A stretch of DNA of 64,000 bases, taken from Bacteroidota bacterium (GTDB lineage: Bacteria; Bacteroidota; Bacteroidia; Chitinophagales; Chitinophagaceae). The position numbers and the translations under genes were made by a program. The number at the start of each line of letters is the position of its first letter. The first letter of the stretch is position 1. The notes beneath the pieces are model-generated. The model worked only from the letters and a program-made list of their open reading frames with translations. It was not told where the DNA came from and did no database searches. The stretch is taken from positions 1 through 64,000 of the forward strand of contig JAFAFR010000098.1 in assembly GCA_023423405.1 (NCBI GenBank). Reading direction: 5' to 3'. Below, one piece after another: positions 7,167-16,549 of this stretch.

Positions 7167-7886
7167 ATGAAACAATCGATTCTATTGGCCTGCCTGCTGG
7201 TAGCGGGTTTTATGAGCCAGGCGCAAAAATTTGTTATCAACGACCGGAACGCAGAGATCCGCTCTGTTAGCAGCTTTACCGGCGTAAAAATCAGCAGCGC
7301 CATCGACCTCTACCTGAGCCAGGGCGATGAAAACGCCGTTGCCGTCAGTGCTTCGGATCCCGGCGTAAGGGCAAGGATAAAAACCGAAGTGAAAAACGGG
7401 GTGCTAAGTATCTGGTTCGACTCCCGTGGCTGGGGCGACTGGAAGGGCAATAAGAACATGAAAGCCTATGTTTCTGTTAAAACTTTAGAATCGCTGAAAG
7501 CCGACGGCGCCTGCGATGTGAACCTGATGGGAAAGATCAGGGCCGATAAATTGTCGGTAGATCTCGACGGCGCCAGTGATATCAAGGGAGAACTGGATTG
7601 CAACGAACTGAACATGGATGTATCGGGCGCCAGCGATACCAGGCTGAAAGGCAATATCGGCACCATTGCTGTGAAGATCAGCGGCGCCAGTTCCATCAAG
7701 GGCTGGGACCTGGTAGCGGATTTTTGTGCAGTGGATGCCAGCGGCGCTTCTTCCATGAACGTGGTGGTGAACAAAGAGCTGAAAGTGAAAGCCAGCGGCG
7801 CCAGCGATATCAATTACCGGGGCAATGGCGTGATCCGCGAAATGCGTTCGAGTGGCGCGAGCAGTATCAACCGCAAAGACGGATAA
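7167..7886 (+). CDS. DUF2807 (head GIN domain) secreted protein, copy 2
   Basis: 239 residues with a signal peptide (MKQSILLACLLVAGFMSQAQ) and the same domain plan as the gene 36 bp upstream: FTGVKISSAIDLYLSQGD, KAYVSVKTLESL, then evenly spaced turns. Here the turns read GAS followed by D or S (DGASDIKG, SGASDTRL, SGASSIKG, SGASDINY) instead of SSG as in copy 1, so the pair is an old tandem duplication whose turn residues have drifted in concert. The two genes probably form one transcript, and the tRNA promoter begins right after the stop. Function unknown. Confidence 0.88.
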   Translation: MKQSILLACLLVAGFMSQAQKFVINDRNAEIRSVSSFTGVKISSAIDLYLSQGDENAVAVSASDPGVRARIKTEVKNGVLSIWFDSRGWGDWKGNKNMKAYVSVKTLESLKADGACDVNLMGKIRADKLSVDLDGASDIKGELDCNELNMDVSGASDTRLKGNIGTIAVKISGASSIKGWDLVADFCAVDASGASSMNVVVNKELKVKASGASDINYRGNGVIREMRSSGASSINRKDG

Positions 7887-7896
7887 TTAAAAAATA

Positions 7897-7928
7897 TTTG
7901 GCGGAGAAGAAAGCTGTCCTTACTTTTG
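7897..7928 (+). promoter_or_regulatory. Promoter of the initiator tRNA
   Basis: TTTG at 7897-7900, 20-bp spacer, -7 box TACTTTTG at 7921-7928. Transcription would start about 5 nt before the mature tRNA 5' end. Confidence 0.8.
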
Positions 7929-7938
7929 CGCTCCACAT

Positions 7939-8010
<72 letters not shown>

Positions 8011-8013
8011 CCG

Positions 8014-8040
8014 AAAGGCCTACTCAGTAGGCCTTTTTTT
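8014..8040 (+). terminator. Terminator of the tRNA-fMet gene
   Basis: AAAGGCCTA (8014-8022), loop CTCAG, TAGGCCTTT (8028-8036), run of T. It lies 4 bp after the tRNA. Confidence 0.9.
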
Positions 8041-8129
8041 AATTTTTGCGGCAGTGTTGTGCTTGCAACTGATTACCTCCAGTGCTTCCCGGTTTCCGGG
8101 AACAACATCCTGCCGGAATGGTATAAAAT

Positions 8130-8999
8130 ATGAAAGCAGGATTTGTAAACATTTTCGGTAAACCCAACGCGGGGAAAAGCACTTTGCTGAATGCCTTTAT
8201 GGGCGAGAAGCTGGCCATTGTTTCTCCCAAAGTGCAAACCACACGGCACCGGATCAAGGGCATTCTTACCGAGCCGGATTTCCAGATCATTTTTTCAGAC
8301 ACGCCGGGTATCATCGAACCGAAATACCGCCTCCATGAAAAAATGATGCAGGCGGTGAAAAGCGCGCTGGAAGATGCCGACCTGGCCATCCTGCTGGTTG
8401 ACATCGGCGACGACTGGGCAGAAAGCGATGCCATCTTTTCTTCCCTCCGGCTCCGCGTGCCGGCCCTGCTGGTGCTCAATAAGGCCGATGGCGCGGGAGC
8501 TTCAAAAACAGCGGAAGCGAAAGCTTTCTTTGCACAGAAACCCTATGCCCGGGAGGTGTTCGCGGTTTCGGCCCTTACCGGCGCCGGCGTGCCCGAACTG
8601 CTGCAGGCCATCGTGGCCCTGCTTCCCGAAGGCGAACCCTTCTTTGATGAAGACAACCTAACGGATCTGCCTACCCGCTTTTTTGTAGGCGAACTGATCC
8701 GGGAACAGATCTACCAGCTTTACCAGGATGAGATCCCTTACCATACTGCCATACTGGTGCAGGAATACAAGGAGAAAACCACCCTGGTGAAGATCACGGC
8801 CGATATCATTGTGCAGCGCGAAACCCAGAAAGGCATCATCCTGGGAGAGAAGGGAAAAATGATCCGCGAACTGGGAACCCGTTCCCGGCAGGCGATTGAG
8901 GCATTTATCGACAGGAAGGTTTTCCTGGAACTTTTTGTAAAAGTGCGCCCCAAATGGCGCGACAACGACCTGCATTTGCGGGAGTATGGATATTTTTAA
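8130..8999 (+). CDS. era: GTPase Era
   Basis: 289 residues. Era binds the 3' end of 16S rRNA and helps assemble the 30S subunit. P-loop GKPNAGKST near residue 10, switch region TTRHRIKG, DTPG and NKAD give the G domain. The C-terminal half holds the KH RNA-binding domain, with the GEKG turn in ILGEKGKMIRELGTRSR. Length is standard. der follows 17 bp downstream on the same strand, so two ribosome-assembly GTPases form one unit. Confidence 0.97.
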   Translation: MKAGFVNIFGKPNAGKSTLLNAFMGEKLAIVSPKVQTTRHRIKGILTEPDFQIIFSDTPGIIEPKYRLHEKMMQAVKSALEDADLAILLVDIGDDWAESDAIFSSLRLRVPALLVLNKADGAGASKTAEAKAFFAQKPYAREVFAVSALTGAGVPELLQAIVALLPEGEPFFDEDNLTDLPTRFFVGELIREQIYQLYQDEIPYHTAILVQEYKEKTTLVKITADIIVQRETQKGIILGEKGKMIRELGTRSRQAIEAFIDRKVFLELFVKVRPKWRDNDLHLREYGYF

Positions 9000-9016
9000 C
9001 CGTTGAATTTTTTTGT

Positions 9017-10330
9017 ATGTCCGGATATACCGTAGCCATTGTTGGCCGCCCCAATGTGGGAAAGAGTACTTTTTTCAACCGCCTCCTGGAACAGCGAAAG
9101 GCGATCGTGGACGACGTGAGTGGCGTAACCCGCGACCGCCAGTACGGCATTGCGGAATGGACCGGCAAAACTTTCAACGTGATCGATACCGGCGGCTTCG
9201 TGCCCCGCAGTGAAGACGTGTTTGAAAAAGAAATCAGGAAACAGGTGCTGATTGCGCTCGACGAAGCCGATGCGCTGATTTTCATGACCGATACTTCTAC
9301 CGGCATCACCGACCTCGACGAAAGCATGGCCGATGTGTTGCGCCGCACCACCAAACCGGTGTACCTCGTGGTCAACAAGGTAGACAACCATACCCGTATG
9401 CTGGAAGCATCGGAATTCTACAGCCTCGGCTTTGAACACGTGTTCTTTGTTTCTGCCATCAGCGGCAGCGGCACCGGCGAACTGCTCGACGCCATAACGG
9501 AGCACATTCCCGCCGACCGCCTGGCCGAGAACGAAGGTGAAGGCATTCCAAAGTTTGCCATCATAGGACAACCCAACGTGGGCAAGTCTTCCCTGCTCAA
9601 TGCGCTGGTAGGGCAGGAGCGCACCATCGTGAGCGAGGTTGCCGGCACCACCCGCGATACCATTCATACCCACTACAATCTTTTTCAGAAAGAATTCATC
9701 CTCATCGATACGGCGGGCATACGACGTAAACAAAAAGTGCACGAGGACCTGGAATTCTATTCCGTGATCAGGGCCATCAAAGCAATGGACGAGGCCGATG
9801 TATGCCTCCTGGTGCTGGATGCGGAAAAAGGCATTACGGCACAGGACCTCAGCATCTTTGGCCTCGCTGCCAAAAAGGGCAAGGGCCTGGTGCTCCTGGT
9901 AAACAAATGGGACCTGGTTGCCAAGCAAACCAATACGGCCCGCGACTATGAAAAAACACTGAAAGAAAGACTGGCTCCTTTCACCGACGTACCCGTGCTC
10001 TTTATTTCCGCGAAGGAAAAAACCAGGATATTCAAGGCCATCGAACTGGCGTTGGAAGTAGTGGAAAACCGCCAGCGCCGCGTACCTACTTCGCAACTGA
10101 ACGAGGTAATGCTGAAAGCCGTGGCATCCTACCATCCTCCTGTTGTGCGCGGAAACATCGTAAGCATCAAATACGCTACCCAGTTGCCTACGGCTGTACC
10201 CTCCTTTGCCTTTTTCTCCAACTACCCTGATGACATCAAAACACCCTATCGTAACTACCTGGAGAACAAGTTGCGCGAAAACTTCAATTTCAAAGGAGTG
10301 CCTGTAAGGATCTTCTTCCGCAAGAAGTGA
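9017..10330 (+). CDS. der: GTPase Der (EngA)
   Basis: 437 residues from the ATG at 9017. The frame is open from 8954, but the protein aligns from MSGYTVAIVGRPNVGKST onward. Two G domains in tandem are the hallmark of Der: the first P-loop GRPNVGKST is at the N-terminus and the second, GQPNVGKSS, near residue 185, each followed by DTGG or DTAG and NKxD motifs (NKVD, NKWD). A C-terminal KH-like domain follows. Der acts in 50S subunit maturation. It lacks the longer linker of the E. coli enzyme, as is usual in this phylum. It is read together with era. Confidence 0.97.
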   Translation: MSGYTVAIVGRPNVGKSTFFNRLLEQRKAIVDDVSGVTRDRQYGIAEWTGKTFNVIDTGGFVPRSEDVFEKEIRKQVLIALDEADALIFMTDTSTGITDLDESMADVLRRTTKPVYLVVNKVDNHTRMLEASEFYSLGFEHVFFVSAISGSGTGELLDAITEHIPADRLAENEGEGIPKFAIIGQPNVGKSSLLNALVGQERTIVSEVAGTTRDTIHTHYNLFQKEFILIDTAGIRRKQKVHEDLEFYSVIRAIKAMDEADVCLLVLDAEKGITAQDLSIFGLAAKKGKGLVLLVNKWDLVAKQTNTARDYEKTLKERLAPFTDVPVLFISAKEKTRIFKAIELALEVVENRQRRVPTSQLNEVMLKAVASYHPPVVRGNIVSIKYATQLPTAVPSFAFFSNYPDDIKTPYRNYLENKLRENFNFKGVPVRIFFRKK

Positions 10331-10414
10331 TCCCGCGAAGGCGCCCGTTGTTTTTGGTACTGTTCACAGGTTTGGTGGTAAGAATAAGTTCGCTTCAAAG
10401 AGGGGAGAGGAAAC

Positions 10415-10422
10415 TATCTTTG
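10415..10422 (+). promoter_or_regulatory. -7 box for the efflux operon
   Basis: TATCTTTG fits TAnnTTTG, 63 bp before the TolC-like gene. No clear TTG at the expected distance upstream, so an activator may be needed or the assignment is wrong. Confidence 0.45.
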
Positions 10423-10485
10423 CGGGTCTGAACGATTCCTGCCTGCCTTTGTTGTTGTTCCTGAACCAATAGATTCCAGCAATGT

Positions 10486-11805
10486 ATGAAAAGTAGAATT
10501 TGGCTACCTGTACTTCTATTAATATCGGCCGGCAGCCCGCTCTTTGCCCAAACGGCAACAGACTCCGTGCTGCTGAACCCATCTCTCCAACAATGTATCC
10601 AGTATGCCCTGCAGCACCAGCCCGGTGTACAGCAGGCGGTGATCGACGAGCATATCACGGAGAACCTTATCCGCAGTAAGCTGGCCGACTGGTATCCGCA
10701 GATCAATATGAACTACAACCTGCAGCGCAATTTCCAGGTACAGACAAGCGTCATCGGTGGCAACCCGGTGAGGCTGGGCGTGGCGAATGTGTCGGCACTG
10801 CAGTTCGGACTAACGCAGCAGATCTTCAACCGCGACGTATTGCTGGCTTCGCGTACACAGAAAGATGTGCGGCTCCAGGCGCAGCAGAACACCGCCGCCA
10901 GTCGCATTGATGTGGTCAGCGATGTATCCAAAGCTTTCTATGATGTGCTCGCCACGCGCCAGCAGATCAGGATAAGCGAAGAAAACATCATTCGCATCAA
11001 ACGCAGCCTGCAGGATGCTTACAACCAGTACAAGGCGGGAGTAACCGATAAAACCGATTACAAACGCGCGACCATTACGCTCAACAATACCACGGCTTAT
11101 CTCAAATCGAGCGAGTCGGCGCTGAAGGCAAAAGAAGAATACCTGAAATACCTGATGGGTTATCCCGTTGAGCAACCGCTCAGCATAGCCTACGACAGTT
11201 TGCAGATGGAAAGAGAGATTGCTGTGGACACGCTGCAGCCTGCTGACCCATCCAACCGTATTGAATACATGCAGTTGGAAACACGGAAGAAATTACTGGA
11301 AGCAAACTGGCATTATGAAAGATGGAGTTTTCTTCCCTCCGTGGCGCTCAACGGCAATTACAACCTGAACTTCCTGAACGAGTCCTTCGGTAAACTGTAC
11401 AATACCAACTACCCGAACTCTTTTGCCAACCTTACCCTGGGAGTGCCCATTTTCCAGGGCGGGAAAAGAAAAGCAAAGATCAACAGCGCGGAATGGGAAT
11501 TGAAACGGGCCGACAAAGACATAGAGGATTTCCGGAATGCCGTGAATGCAGAATTCAACCAGGCAATGGCGAGCTACAAAAGCAGCTATGCAAATTACCT
11601 GGCGCTGAAAGAAAACCTGGATCTCGCCCGCGAAGTGTACGACATCATCAACCTGCAGTATCGTTCAGGAGTGAAAACCTACCTGGAAGTGATCAATGCG
11701 GAAACCGACCTGCGGACCTCACAGATCAATTATTACGATGCCCTGTTCCAGTTGCTTTCTGCTAAAATCGATGTGCAAAGAAGCCTGGGACAGATTAAAT
11801 ATTAA
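10486..11805 (+). CDS. TolC-family outer-membrane efflux protein
   Basis: 439 residues with a signal peptide ending near SAGSPLFAQ. The two tandem outer-membrane-efflux repeats, with long coiled-coil stretches rich in Ala, Gln and Lys, are the TolC fold. FGLTQQIFNRD and LGVPIFQGGKRKAKINSA are typical strand-turn pieces of the barrel part. The trimer forms the outer-membrane duct of a tripartite pump. Its stop overlaps nothing but lies one base before the start of the membrane-fusion gene, and the RND pump gene follows, so the three components are encoded in the order TolC, MFP, RND. No regulator gene is attached. Confidence 0.95.
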   Translation: MKSRIWLPVLLLISAGSPLFAQTATDSVLLNPSLQQCIQYALQHQPGVQQAVIDEHITENLIRSKLADWYPQINMNYNLQRNFQVQTSVIGGNPVRLGVANVSALQFGLTQQIFNRDVLLASRTQKDVRLQAQQNTAASRIDVVSDVSKAFYDVLATRQQIRISEENIIRIKRSLQDAYNQYKAGVTDKTDYKRATITLNNTTAYLKSSESALKAKEEYLKYLMGYPVEQPLSIAYDSLQMEREIAVDTLQPADPSNRIEYMQLETRKKLLEANWHYERWSFLPSVALNGNYNLNFLNESFGKLYNTNYPNSFANLTLGVPIFQGGKRKAKINSAEWELKRADKDIEDFRNAVNAEFNQAMASYKSSYANYLALKENLDLAREVYDIINLQYRSGVKTYLEVINAETDLRTSQINYYDALFQLLSAKIDVQRSLGQIKY

Positions 11806-11806
11806 A

Positions 11807-12937
11807 ATGAAAACCGAATACCATATGTTGCGCAAAGGATTTTTCCCCTTTACAGGTATGCTGTTTGCCGTGCTGCTGGCCGCCTGTGGAAACAAACAAC
11901 AGGCCCCGCAGGGACCGCCGCCCGCTGTTCCCGTAACGCTTGCAGAAGTGCAGCCATCAAATACCCGCTACAACGATGAATACCCCGGCCTGCTGGTGGC
12001 GCTGAACCAAACAGAGATTCGCGCCCAGGTGACCGGTTATGTAACAGGCATTTATTTCAGGGATGGCGATAAGGTCAGCAAGGGACAGCGCCTGTATTCC
12101 ATCGACGCCCAGCAATACGACGCCAATTACCAGGCCGCTATCGCCAACATGCAGGTGCAGGAATCCAACCTGCTGAAAGCACAGAAGGATGCAGACCGTT
12201 ACAACGAACTGGATAAGCAGGACGCCATTGCCAAGCAGCAGGTGGACTATGCCAATGCTGCGCTGGAAGCGGCGAAAAAAAGCCTCGATGCCGCCAAAGC
12301 CAATGTGCGCAGCGTGCAGGCCAATGTACGGTTCGCCAATATCGCGGCGCCTTTTAACGGAACCATCGGCATTTCGCAGGTGCGCATGGGCACCAGCGTG
12401 GTAGCCGGACAAACCATTCTCAACACCATTTCTACCGACGACCCCATGGCCGTTGATATTACGGTAAGCCAGAAAGACCTCTACCGGTTCAGCCTGCTGC
12501 AGCAACAGAAAAGCCAGCAGCGCGATTCACTGTTCACCATCGCTTTCGGCGACCAGGTATATCCGCATCCCGGCGCCATCGATCTCATCGACCGGGCGGT
12601 GGATGCGCAAACCGGCACCATCAGAGTGAGGTTGCGTTTTCCCAATCCTAAGGGCGTGCTGAAAGCCGGCATGAATACCAGCGTACGCGTATTGAACAGC
12701 GGTTCCGAAGGCATCATTGTAATACCCCAAAAAGCAGTGGTGGAACAACTCGGCGAATTTTTTGTGTACGTGGCCGGCGACAGCAGCAAGGCCTTCCAGC
12801 GCAAAGTGCAGTTGGGTAAACAACTCGATAGCAGCATCATTATAACAGATGGACTGAAACCGGGCGATAAAATTGTGATACAGGGTGTTCAGAACCTCAG
12901 GGAGGGCGCAGCGATTGCCCCGGCTCCTGCTAAATAA
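11807..12937 (+). CDS. RND efflux periplasmic adaptor (membrane fusion protein), lipoprotein
   Basis: 376 residues from the ATG at 11807. A second ATG six codons later (11825) would give a more typical signal peptide, so the start is uncertain. The lipobox LLAACG puts the lipid-bearing Cys at residue 27 (21 with the later start). After it come the HlyD/AcrA parts: a first half-lipoyl segment with IRAQVTGYVTGIYFRDGDKVSKGQ, a coiled-coil hairpin rich in Ala, Gln and Lys, the second half-lipoyl segment with AAPFNGTIG, a beta barrel, and the membrane-proximal end. It bridges the RND pump and the TolC duct in the periplasm. It is followed by the pump gene after 9 bp. Confidence 0.95.
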   Translation: MKTEYHMLRKGFFPFTGMLFAVLLAACGNKQQAPQGPPPAVPVTLAEVQPSNTRYNDEYPGLLVALNQTEIRAQVTGYVTGIYFRDGDKVSKGQRLYSIDAQQYDANYQAAIANMQVQESNLLKAQKDADRYNELDKQDAIAKQQVDYANAALEAAKKSLDAAKANVRSVQANVRFANIAAPFNGTIGISQVRMGTSVVAGQTILNTISTDDPMAVDITVSQKDLYRFSLLQQQKSQQRDSLFTIAFGDQVYPHPGAIDLIDRAVDAQTGTIRVRLRFPNPKGVLKAGMNTSVRVLNSGSEGIIVIPQKAVVEQLGEFFVYVAGDSSKAFQRKVQLGKQLDSSIIITDGLKPGDKIVIQGVQNLREGAAIAPAPAK

Positions 12938-12946
12938 TATTCCTAT

Positions 12947-15900
12947 ATGATTGCAGATACTTTTATAAAAAGGCCTGTAACCGCCATCGTGGTATCCATT
13001 GTGCTGGTGCTGGTGGGCCTCATTGCCCTGATAACAAGACCCGTGGCGCAGTACCCGGATATTACGCCACCCACCGTTTCCATTTCGGGCAACTTCATCG
13101 GCGCCGATGCGCAAACCGTGGAGCAAACTACTACCACGGCCATAGAAACCCAGGTGAACGGAACGCCGGGCATGACCTACATGACTTCCAACAGTACCAG
13201 CAGCGGTCAGAGCAGCATTACCGTCAACTTTGAAGTGGGCACCAATATCGATATCGCCACCCTCGACGTGCAGAACCGGGTGAGCGTGGCACAGCCTACT
13301 TTGCCGGATGCGGTAAAGCGGCTGGGGCTTACCGTTAGGAAGAGGAACCCGAGCATCATGATGGCCCTGGCCCTCTATTCGCCCAACGGAACGCACGATG
13401 CCACTTTCCTGGGAAACTATGCCAATATTTACCTGAAAGATGTGTTGTTGCGGGTGAAGGGCGTGGGTGATATTTTTACCCGCGCCGATGATTTCAGCAT
13501 GCGCATCTGGCTGGATCCCCAAAAGCTGGCAGCGCTGGGCCTCACCGCAACCGATGTGTCGGTGGCCCTGGCCGAGCAGAACATCCAGGTCGCTGCCGGA
13601 ACCGTGGGTGGTAACCCGCAGCCCGGTTCGCAAACCTATGAGTTCAGCGTGCTGACCAACAGCCGGCTGAACACCGTGCCGCAGTTTGAGAGCATCGTGG
13701 TGCGTACCCGTCCCGCTGATAACTCGGTGGTTTACCTGAGAGACGTGGCCAAAGTGGCGCTGGGTAAATTCGATTATGGCATCAATGCTTTTGTGAACGG
13801 TCACGATGCCGCTTTTGTGCTCATTTACCAGGCCCCAGGCGCCAATGCGCTCGATACCTACAAGGGCATTATGGAAGCGCTCGCCAAACTGAAAAATAAT
13901 TTCCCCAAGGACGTGGATTACCTGGTTCCGCTCGAAACCGCTTCCGTGGTACAGGTATCCATTAACGAGGTGGTACATACGCTGGTGGAAGCCCTGATCC
14001 TGGTGGTGCTGGTGGTATTTATTTTCCTGCAGAACTGGCGCGCCACGCTGATCCCGGTGCTGGCCATCCCTGTATCGCTGATAGGAACTTTTATCTTTTT
14101 TATTCCCTTCGGGTTCACCATTAATACGCTTACGCTTTTTGCCTTTGTACTGGCCATTGGTATTGTGGTGGACGATGCCATCGTGGTGGTGGAAGCCGTG
14201 CAGCATTATATTGATCATGAAAAGATCTCACCCAGGGAGGCGACGGAAAAAGCCATGCAGGATATTTCTGCGCCGGTAGTTGCCATTGCGCTGATCCTGG
14301 CGGCAGTATTCGTTCCCGTGAGCTTTGTGCCGGGCATCGTTGGACGGCTGTACCAGCAGTTTGCCATTACCATTGCCGTTTCCGTGATGATCTCTGCGTT
14401 TGTGGCCCTATCGCTCACGCCGGCGCTTTGTACCCTGCTGCTTAAACCCAGCAAACCCGAAGACGCAAAGAAAAATTTGCTGGAAAAAGGTTTCGATCGT
14501 TTCAATACCTGGTTCAATAAGGTATCACATTCCTATACCCGCGGTGTGGCAAAGTGGATCAAAGCAACCCCCTATGTGATCGTGATGATGGTTTGCCTGT
14601 TTGTGGGACTTTTCTTTCTCTTTAAGAACAAGCCCACCGGCTTTATTCCCACCGAAGATGAGGGCCGGCTCTATGTAACCTATGAAATGCAGGAGGGCGC
14701 TTCCACTACCAGGAGTGTGGATATGATAAAGCAGGTGATGGATCGCATTCAATCCATTCCTTCTGTGAAAGTGGTAGGGGGGCTCGCGGGCCTGAACATC
14801 ATCAGTTTCTCCAACAAATCAAATGTGGGCACACTTTTCGTAAGCCTGCAGCCGTGGGACCAACGCACCAGCAAGGAAGAACAGTTGCAGGGCGTTATAG
14901 CGGAGATCAGGAAACGGACAGCCGACATCAGGGAGGCGCGGATCCTGCCCATTGCGCCGCCGGCGATTCCAGGTCTGGGCCAGACCTCGGGCTTCACCTT
15001 CGAGCTGCAGCAAACGACGAGCACCGACGATATCAGGACATTTGAAAAAGTGGGACAAAAATTCCTGGCGGCCCTGGTGAAGCGTCCTGAAATAGGGGCT
15101 GCCTATACCTTCTTCAGCACCCGCACGCCTGCCTACCAGGTAGATGTGGACAGGGTGAAAGTAAAACAGTTGGGTCTGAACCTGGCCGAGGTATACAATA
15201 CGTTGTCGGCCTTGTTGGGCAGCACCTATGTAAACGACTTCAACCTGTATGGCAGGAATTTCCGGGTGATGCTGCAGGCCGACAGCACCTATCGGTCATC
15301 CTTAGACGAATTAAAGAATTATTATGTGCGCAACAACCAGGGCAATATGATCCCGCTTAGTTCCCTGATGACCACCCGGGTAATTGAAAACCCGGCGGTG
15401 ATCTCGCATTATAATATTTATCGTTCCATTGAGTTCAATGGCGCGCCTGCCCCGGGGTACAGCAGTGGCCAGGCCATCGAGGCATTGCAGCAGGTGGCCC
15501 GGCAGGTATTGCCGGAAGGATATGGATATGAGTTCTCGGGTATGAGCCGCGAGGAGATCAAGGCAGGCGCCAGTACGGGAATGATCTTCGCCATTTCTAT
15601 TGTGTTTGTGTTCCTGTTCCTGGCGGCTTTGTACGAGAGCTGGTCCATTCCTTTCTCCGTATTGTTTGCGGTGCCCATCGGCGCCCTGGGGTCCATCATT
15701 ACGCTTACCCTGCTGCCCAATCTTACCAACAATATCTATGCGCAGATCGGGTTGATCACGCTGATCGGTCTTGCGGCTAAGAACGCCATCCTGATTGTGG
15801 AATTTGCGAAGGAGCGGGTGGACCGTGGCATCGATATCCTGCATGCTACCCTGCAGGCGGTGCAATTGCGTTTGCGGCCTATTATCATGACGTCGCTGGC

Positions 15901-16141
15901 CTTTATCCTGGGCGTATTGCCACTGGCCTTTGCCAGCGGCGCTGCGGCCGAGAGCCGGAAAACGATCGGCTGGACGGTTTTTGGCGGAATGGTGGCGGCT
16001 ACCACCCTGGCGATCTTTGTGGTGCCGGTATTGTTTGTACTGATCACCCGCCTCTCTTACGGAGGCAGACTGAAGAAAATTGACCAGGCAAAAGTCACTG
16101 AAAAACAAGCAGATGAGACGATTTTCAAATCAAATGTGTAA
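12947..16141 (+). CDS. RND multidrug efflux pump, AcrB/HAE1 family
   Basis: 1064 residues, full length for hydrophobe/amphiphile RND exporters. It begins with FIKRPVTAIVVSIVLVLVGL, the standard first membrane helix. The proton-relay pair Asp409-Asp410 lies in GIVVDDAIVVVEAV and corresponds to D407/D408 of AcrB. The second half repeats the layout, with GLAAKNAILIVEFAKE. Proton-driven export of toxic compounds or drugs out of the periplasm and inner membrane. The substrate cannot be predicted. It is the last gene of the TolC-MFP-RND operon. Confidence 0.97.
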   Translation: MIADTFIKRPVTAIVVSIVLVLVGLIALITRPVAQYPDITPPTVSISGNFIGADAQTVEQTTTTAIETQVNGTPGMTYMTSNSTSSGQSSITVNFEVGTNIDIATLDVQNRVSVAQPTLPDAVKRLGLTVRKRNPSIMMALALYSPNGTHDATFLGNYANIYLKDVLLRVKGVGDIFTRADDFSMRIWLDPQKLAALGLTATDVSVALAEQNIQVAAGTVGGNPQPGSQTYEFSVLTNSRLNTVPQFESIVVRTRPADNSVVYLRDVAKVALGKFDYGINAFVNGHDAAFVLIYQAPGANALDTYKGIMEALAKLKNNFPKDVDYLVPLETASVVQVSINEVVHTLVEALILVVLVVFIFLQNWRATLIPVLAIPVSLIGTFIFFIPFGFTINTLTLFAFVLAIGIVVDDAIVVVEAVQHYIDHEKISPREATEKAMQDISAPVVAIALILAAVFVPVSFVPGIVGRLYQQFAITIAVSVMISAFVALSLTPALCTLLLKPSKPEDAKKNLLEKGFDRFNTWFNKVSHSYTRGVAKWIKATPYVIVMMVCLFVGLFFLFKNKPTGFIPTEDEGRLYVTYEMQEGASTTRSVDMIKQVMDRIQSIPSVKVVGGLAGLNIISFSNKSNVGTLFVSLQPWDQRTSKEEQLQGVIAEIRKRTADIREARILPIAPPAIPGLGQTSGFTFELQQTTSTDDIRTFEKVGQKFLAALVKRPEIGAAYTFFSTRTPAYQVDVDRVKVKQLGLNLAEVYNTLSALLGSTYVNDFNLYGRNFRVMLQADSTYRSSLDELKNYYVRNNQGNMIPLSSLMTTRVIENPAVISHYNIYRSIEFNGAPAPGYSSGQAIEALQQVARQVLPEGYGYEFSGMSREEIKAGASTGMIFAISIVFVFLFLAALYESWSIPFSVLFAVPIGALGSIITLTLLPNLTNNIYAQIGLITLIGLAAKNAILIVEFAKERVDRGIDILHATLQAVQLRLRPIIMTSLAFILGVLPLAFASGAAAESRKTIGWTVFGGMVAATTLAIFVVPVLFVLITRLSYGGRLKKIDQAKVTEKQADETIFKSNV

Positions 16142-16159
16142 AAAAACAATTCGAATTAC

Positions 16160-16189
16160 TTGCAATTGGACCGGTTTTTGCTAATTTTG
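16160..16189 (+). promoter_or_regulatory. Promoter of the small lipoprotein gene
   Basis: TTG at 16160-16162, 19-bp spacer, -7 box TAATTTTG at 16182-16189; a near-ideal Bacteroidota promoter 35 bp before the ATG. Confidence 0.8.
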
Positions 16190-16223
16190 CGCCGGAAAAA
16201 ACATCCAATTCAAAACAACACAA

Positions 16224-16412
16224 ATGAAAAAAGTATTCGCCCTGATCGCCCTGGCTGCTGTTTTCGCTGCTTGTAACAATGCTGCTGAAACTGCTGAAGC
16301 CACTACTACTGAAGCTGCTGCAACCATCGATTCTGCTGCTAACAGCATCGACTCTACCGTTAAAGCTGCCACTGATTCCCTGGCTGCTAAAGTTGATAGC
16401 CTGAAGAAATAA
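16224..16412 (+). CDS. Small Ala/Thr-rich lipoprotein (62 residues)
   Basis: MKKVFALIALAAVFAACNNA is a lipoprotein signal with Cys17 as lipid site. The rest is Ala/Thr/Glu/Ser-rich with a quasi-regular pattern (ATIDSAANSIDSTVKAATDSLAAK), which would form an amphipathic helix with Asp and Lys on one face, and ends in two Lys. It has its own strong promoter and its own terminator, so it is an independent, probably highly expressed gene. The shape recalls Braun-type helical lipoproteins of other bacteria, but no homology is claimed. Function unknown. Confidence 0.85.
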   Translation: MKKVFALIALAAVFAACNNAAETAEATTTEAAATIDSAANSIDSTVKAATDSLAAKVDSLKK

Positions 16413-16433
16413 TTTCTTCTCTATAATAAGTTG

Positions 16434-16465
16434 AGCCCCTTTCTTATCGGAAGGGGCTTTTTTAT
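16434..16465 (+). terminator. Terminator of the small lipoprotein gene
   Basis: AGCCCCTT (16434-16441) pairs with AAGGGGCT (16451-16458), followed by TTTTTTATTG. Confidence 0.88.
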
Positions 16466-16499
16466 TGCACCGTTTTTTAACGGTATCTCTGTCGCGCTA

Positions 16500-16529
16500 T
16501 TGCCGTTTCTGTTCGCCTGTTATAATTTG
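16500..16529 (+). promoter_or_regulatory. Promoter of the T9SS cargo gene
   Basis: TTG at 16500-16502, 20-bp spacer, TAATTTG at 16523-16529 (one T short of consensus), 20 bp before the ATG. Confidence 0.5.
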
Positions 16530-16549
16530 GATACCCTAAATGCAGTGGT

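Noticed and set aside
6147..7175. Frame of the TonB receptor stays open upstream to 7175, giving a 1125-residue product
   Set aside because: The extra part runs antisense to DUF2807 copy 1 and across the TPP riboswitch; a clean signal peptide starts at 6146.
12527..14218. 563-codon minus-strand frame opposite the RND pump
   Set aside because: Antisense shadow caused by GC-rich third positions; His/Gly-rich translation with no recognisable domain.
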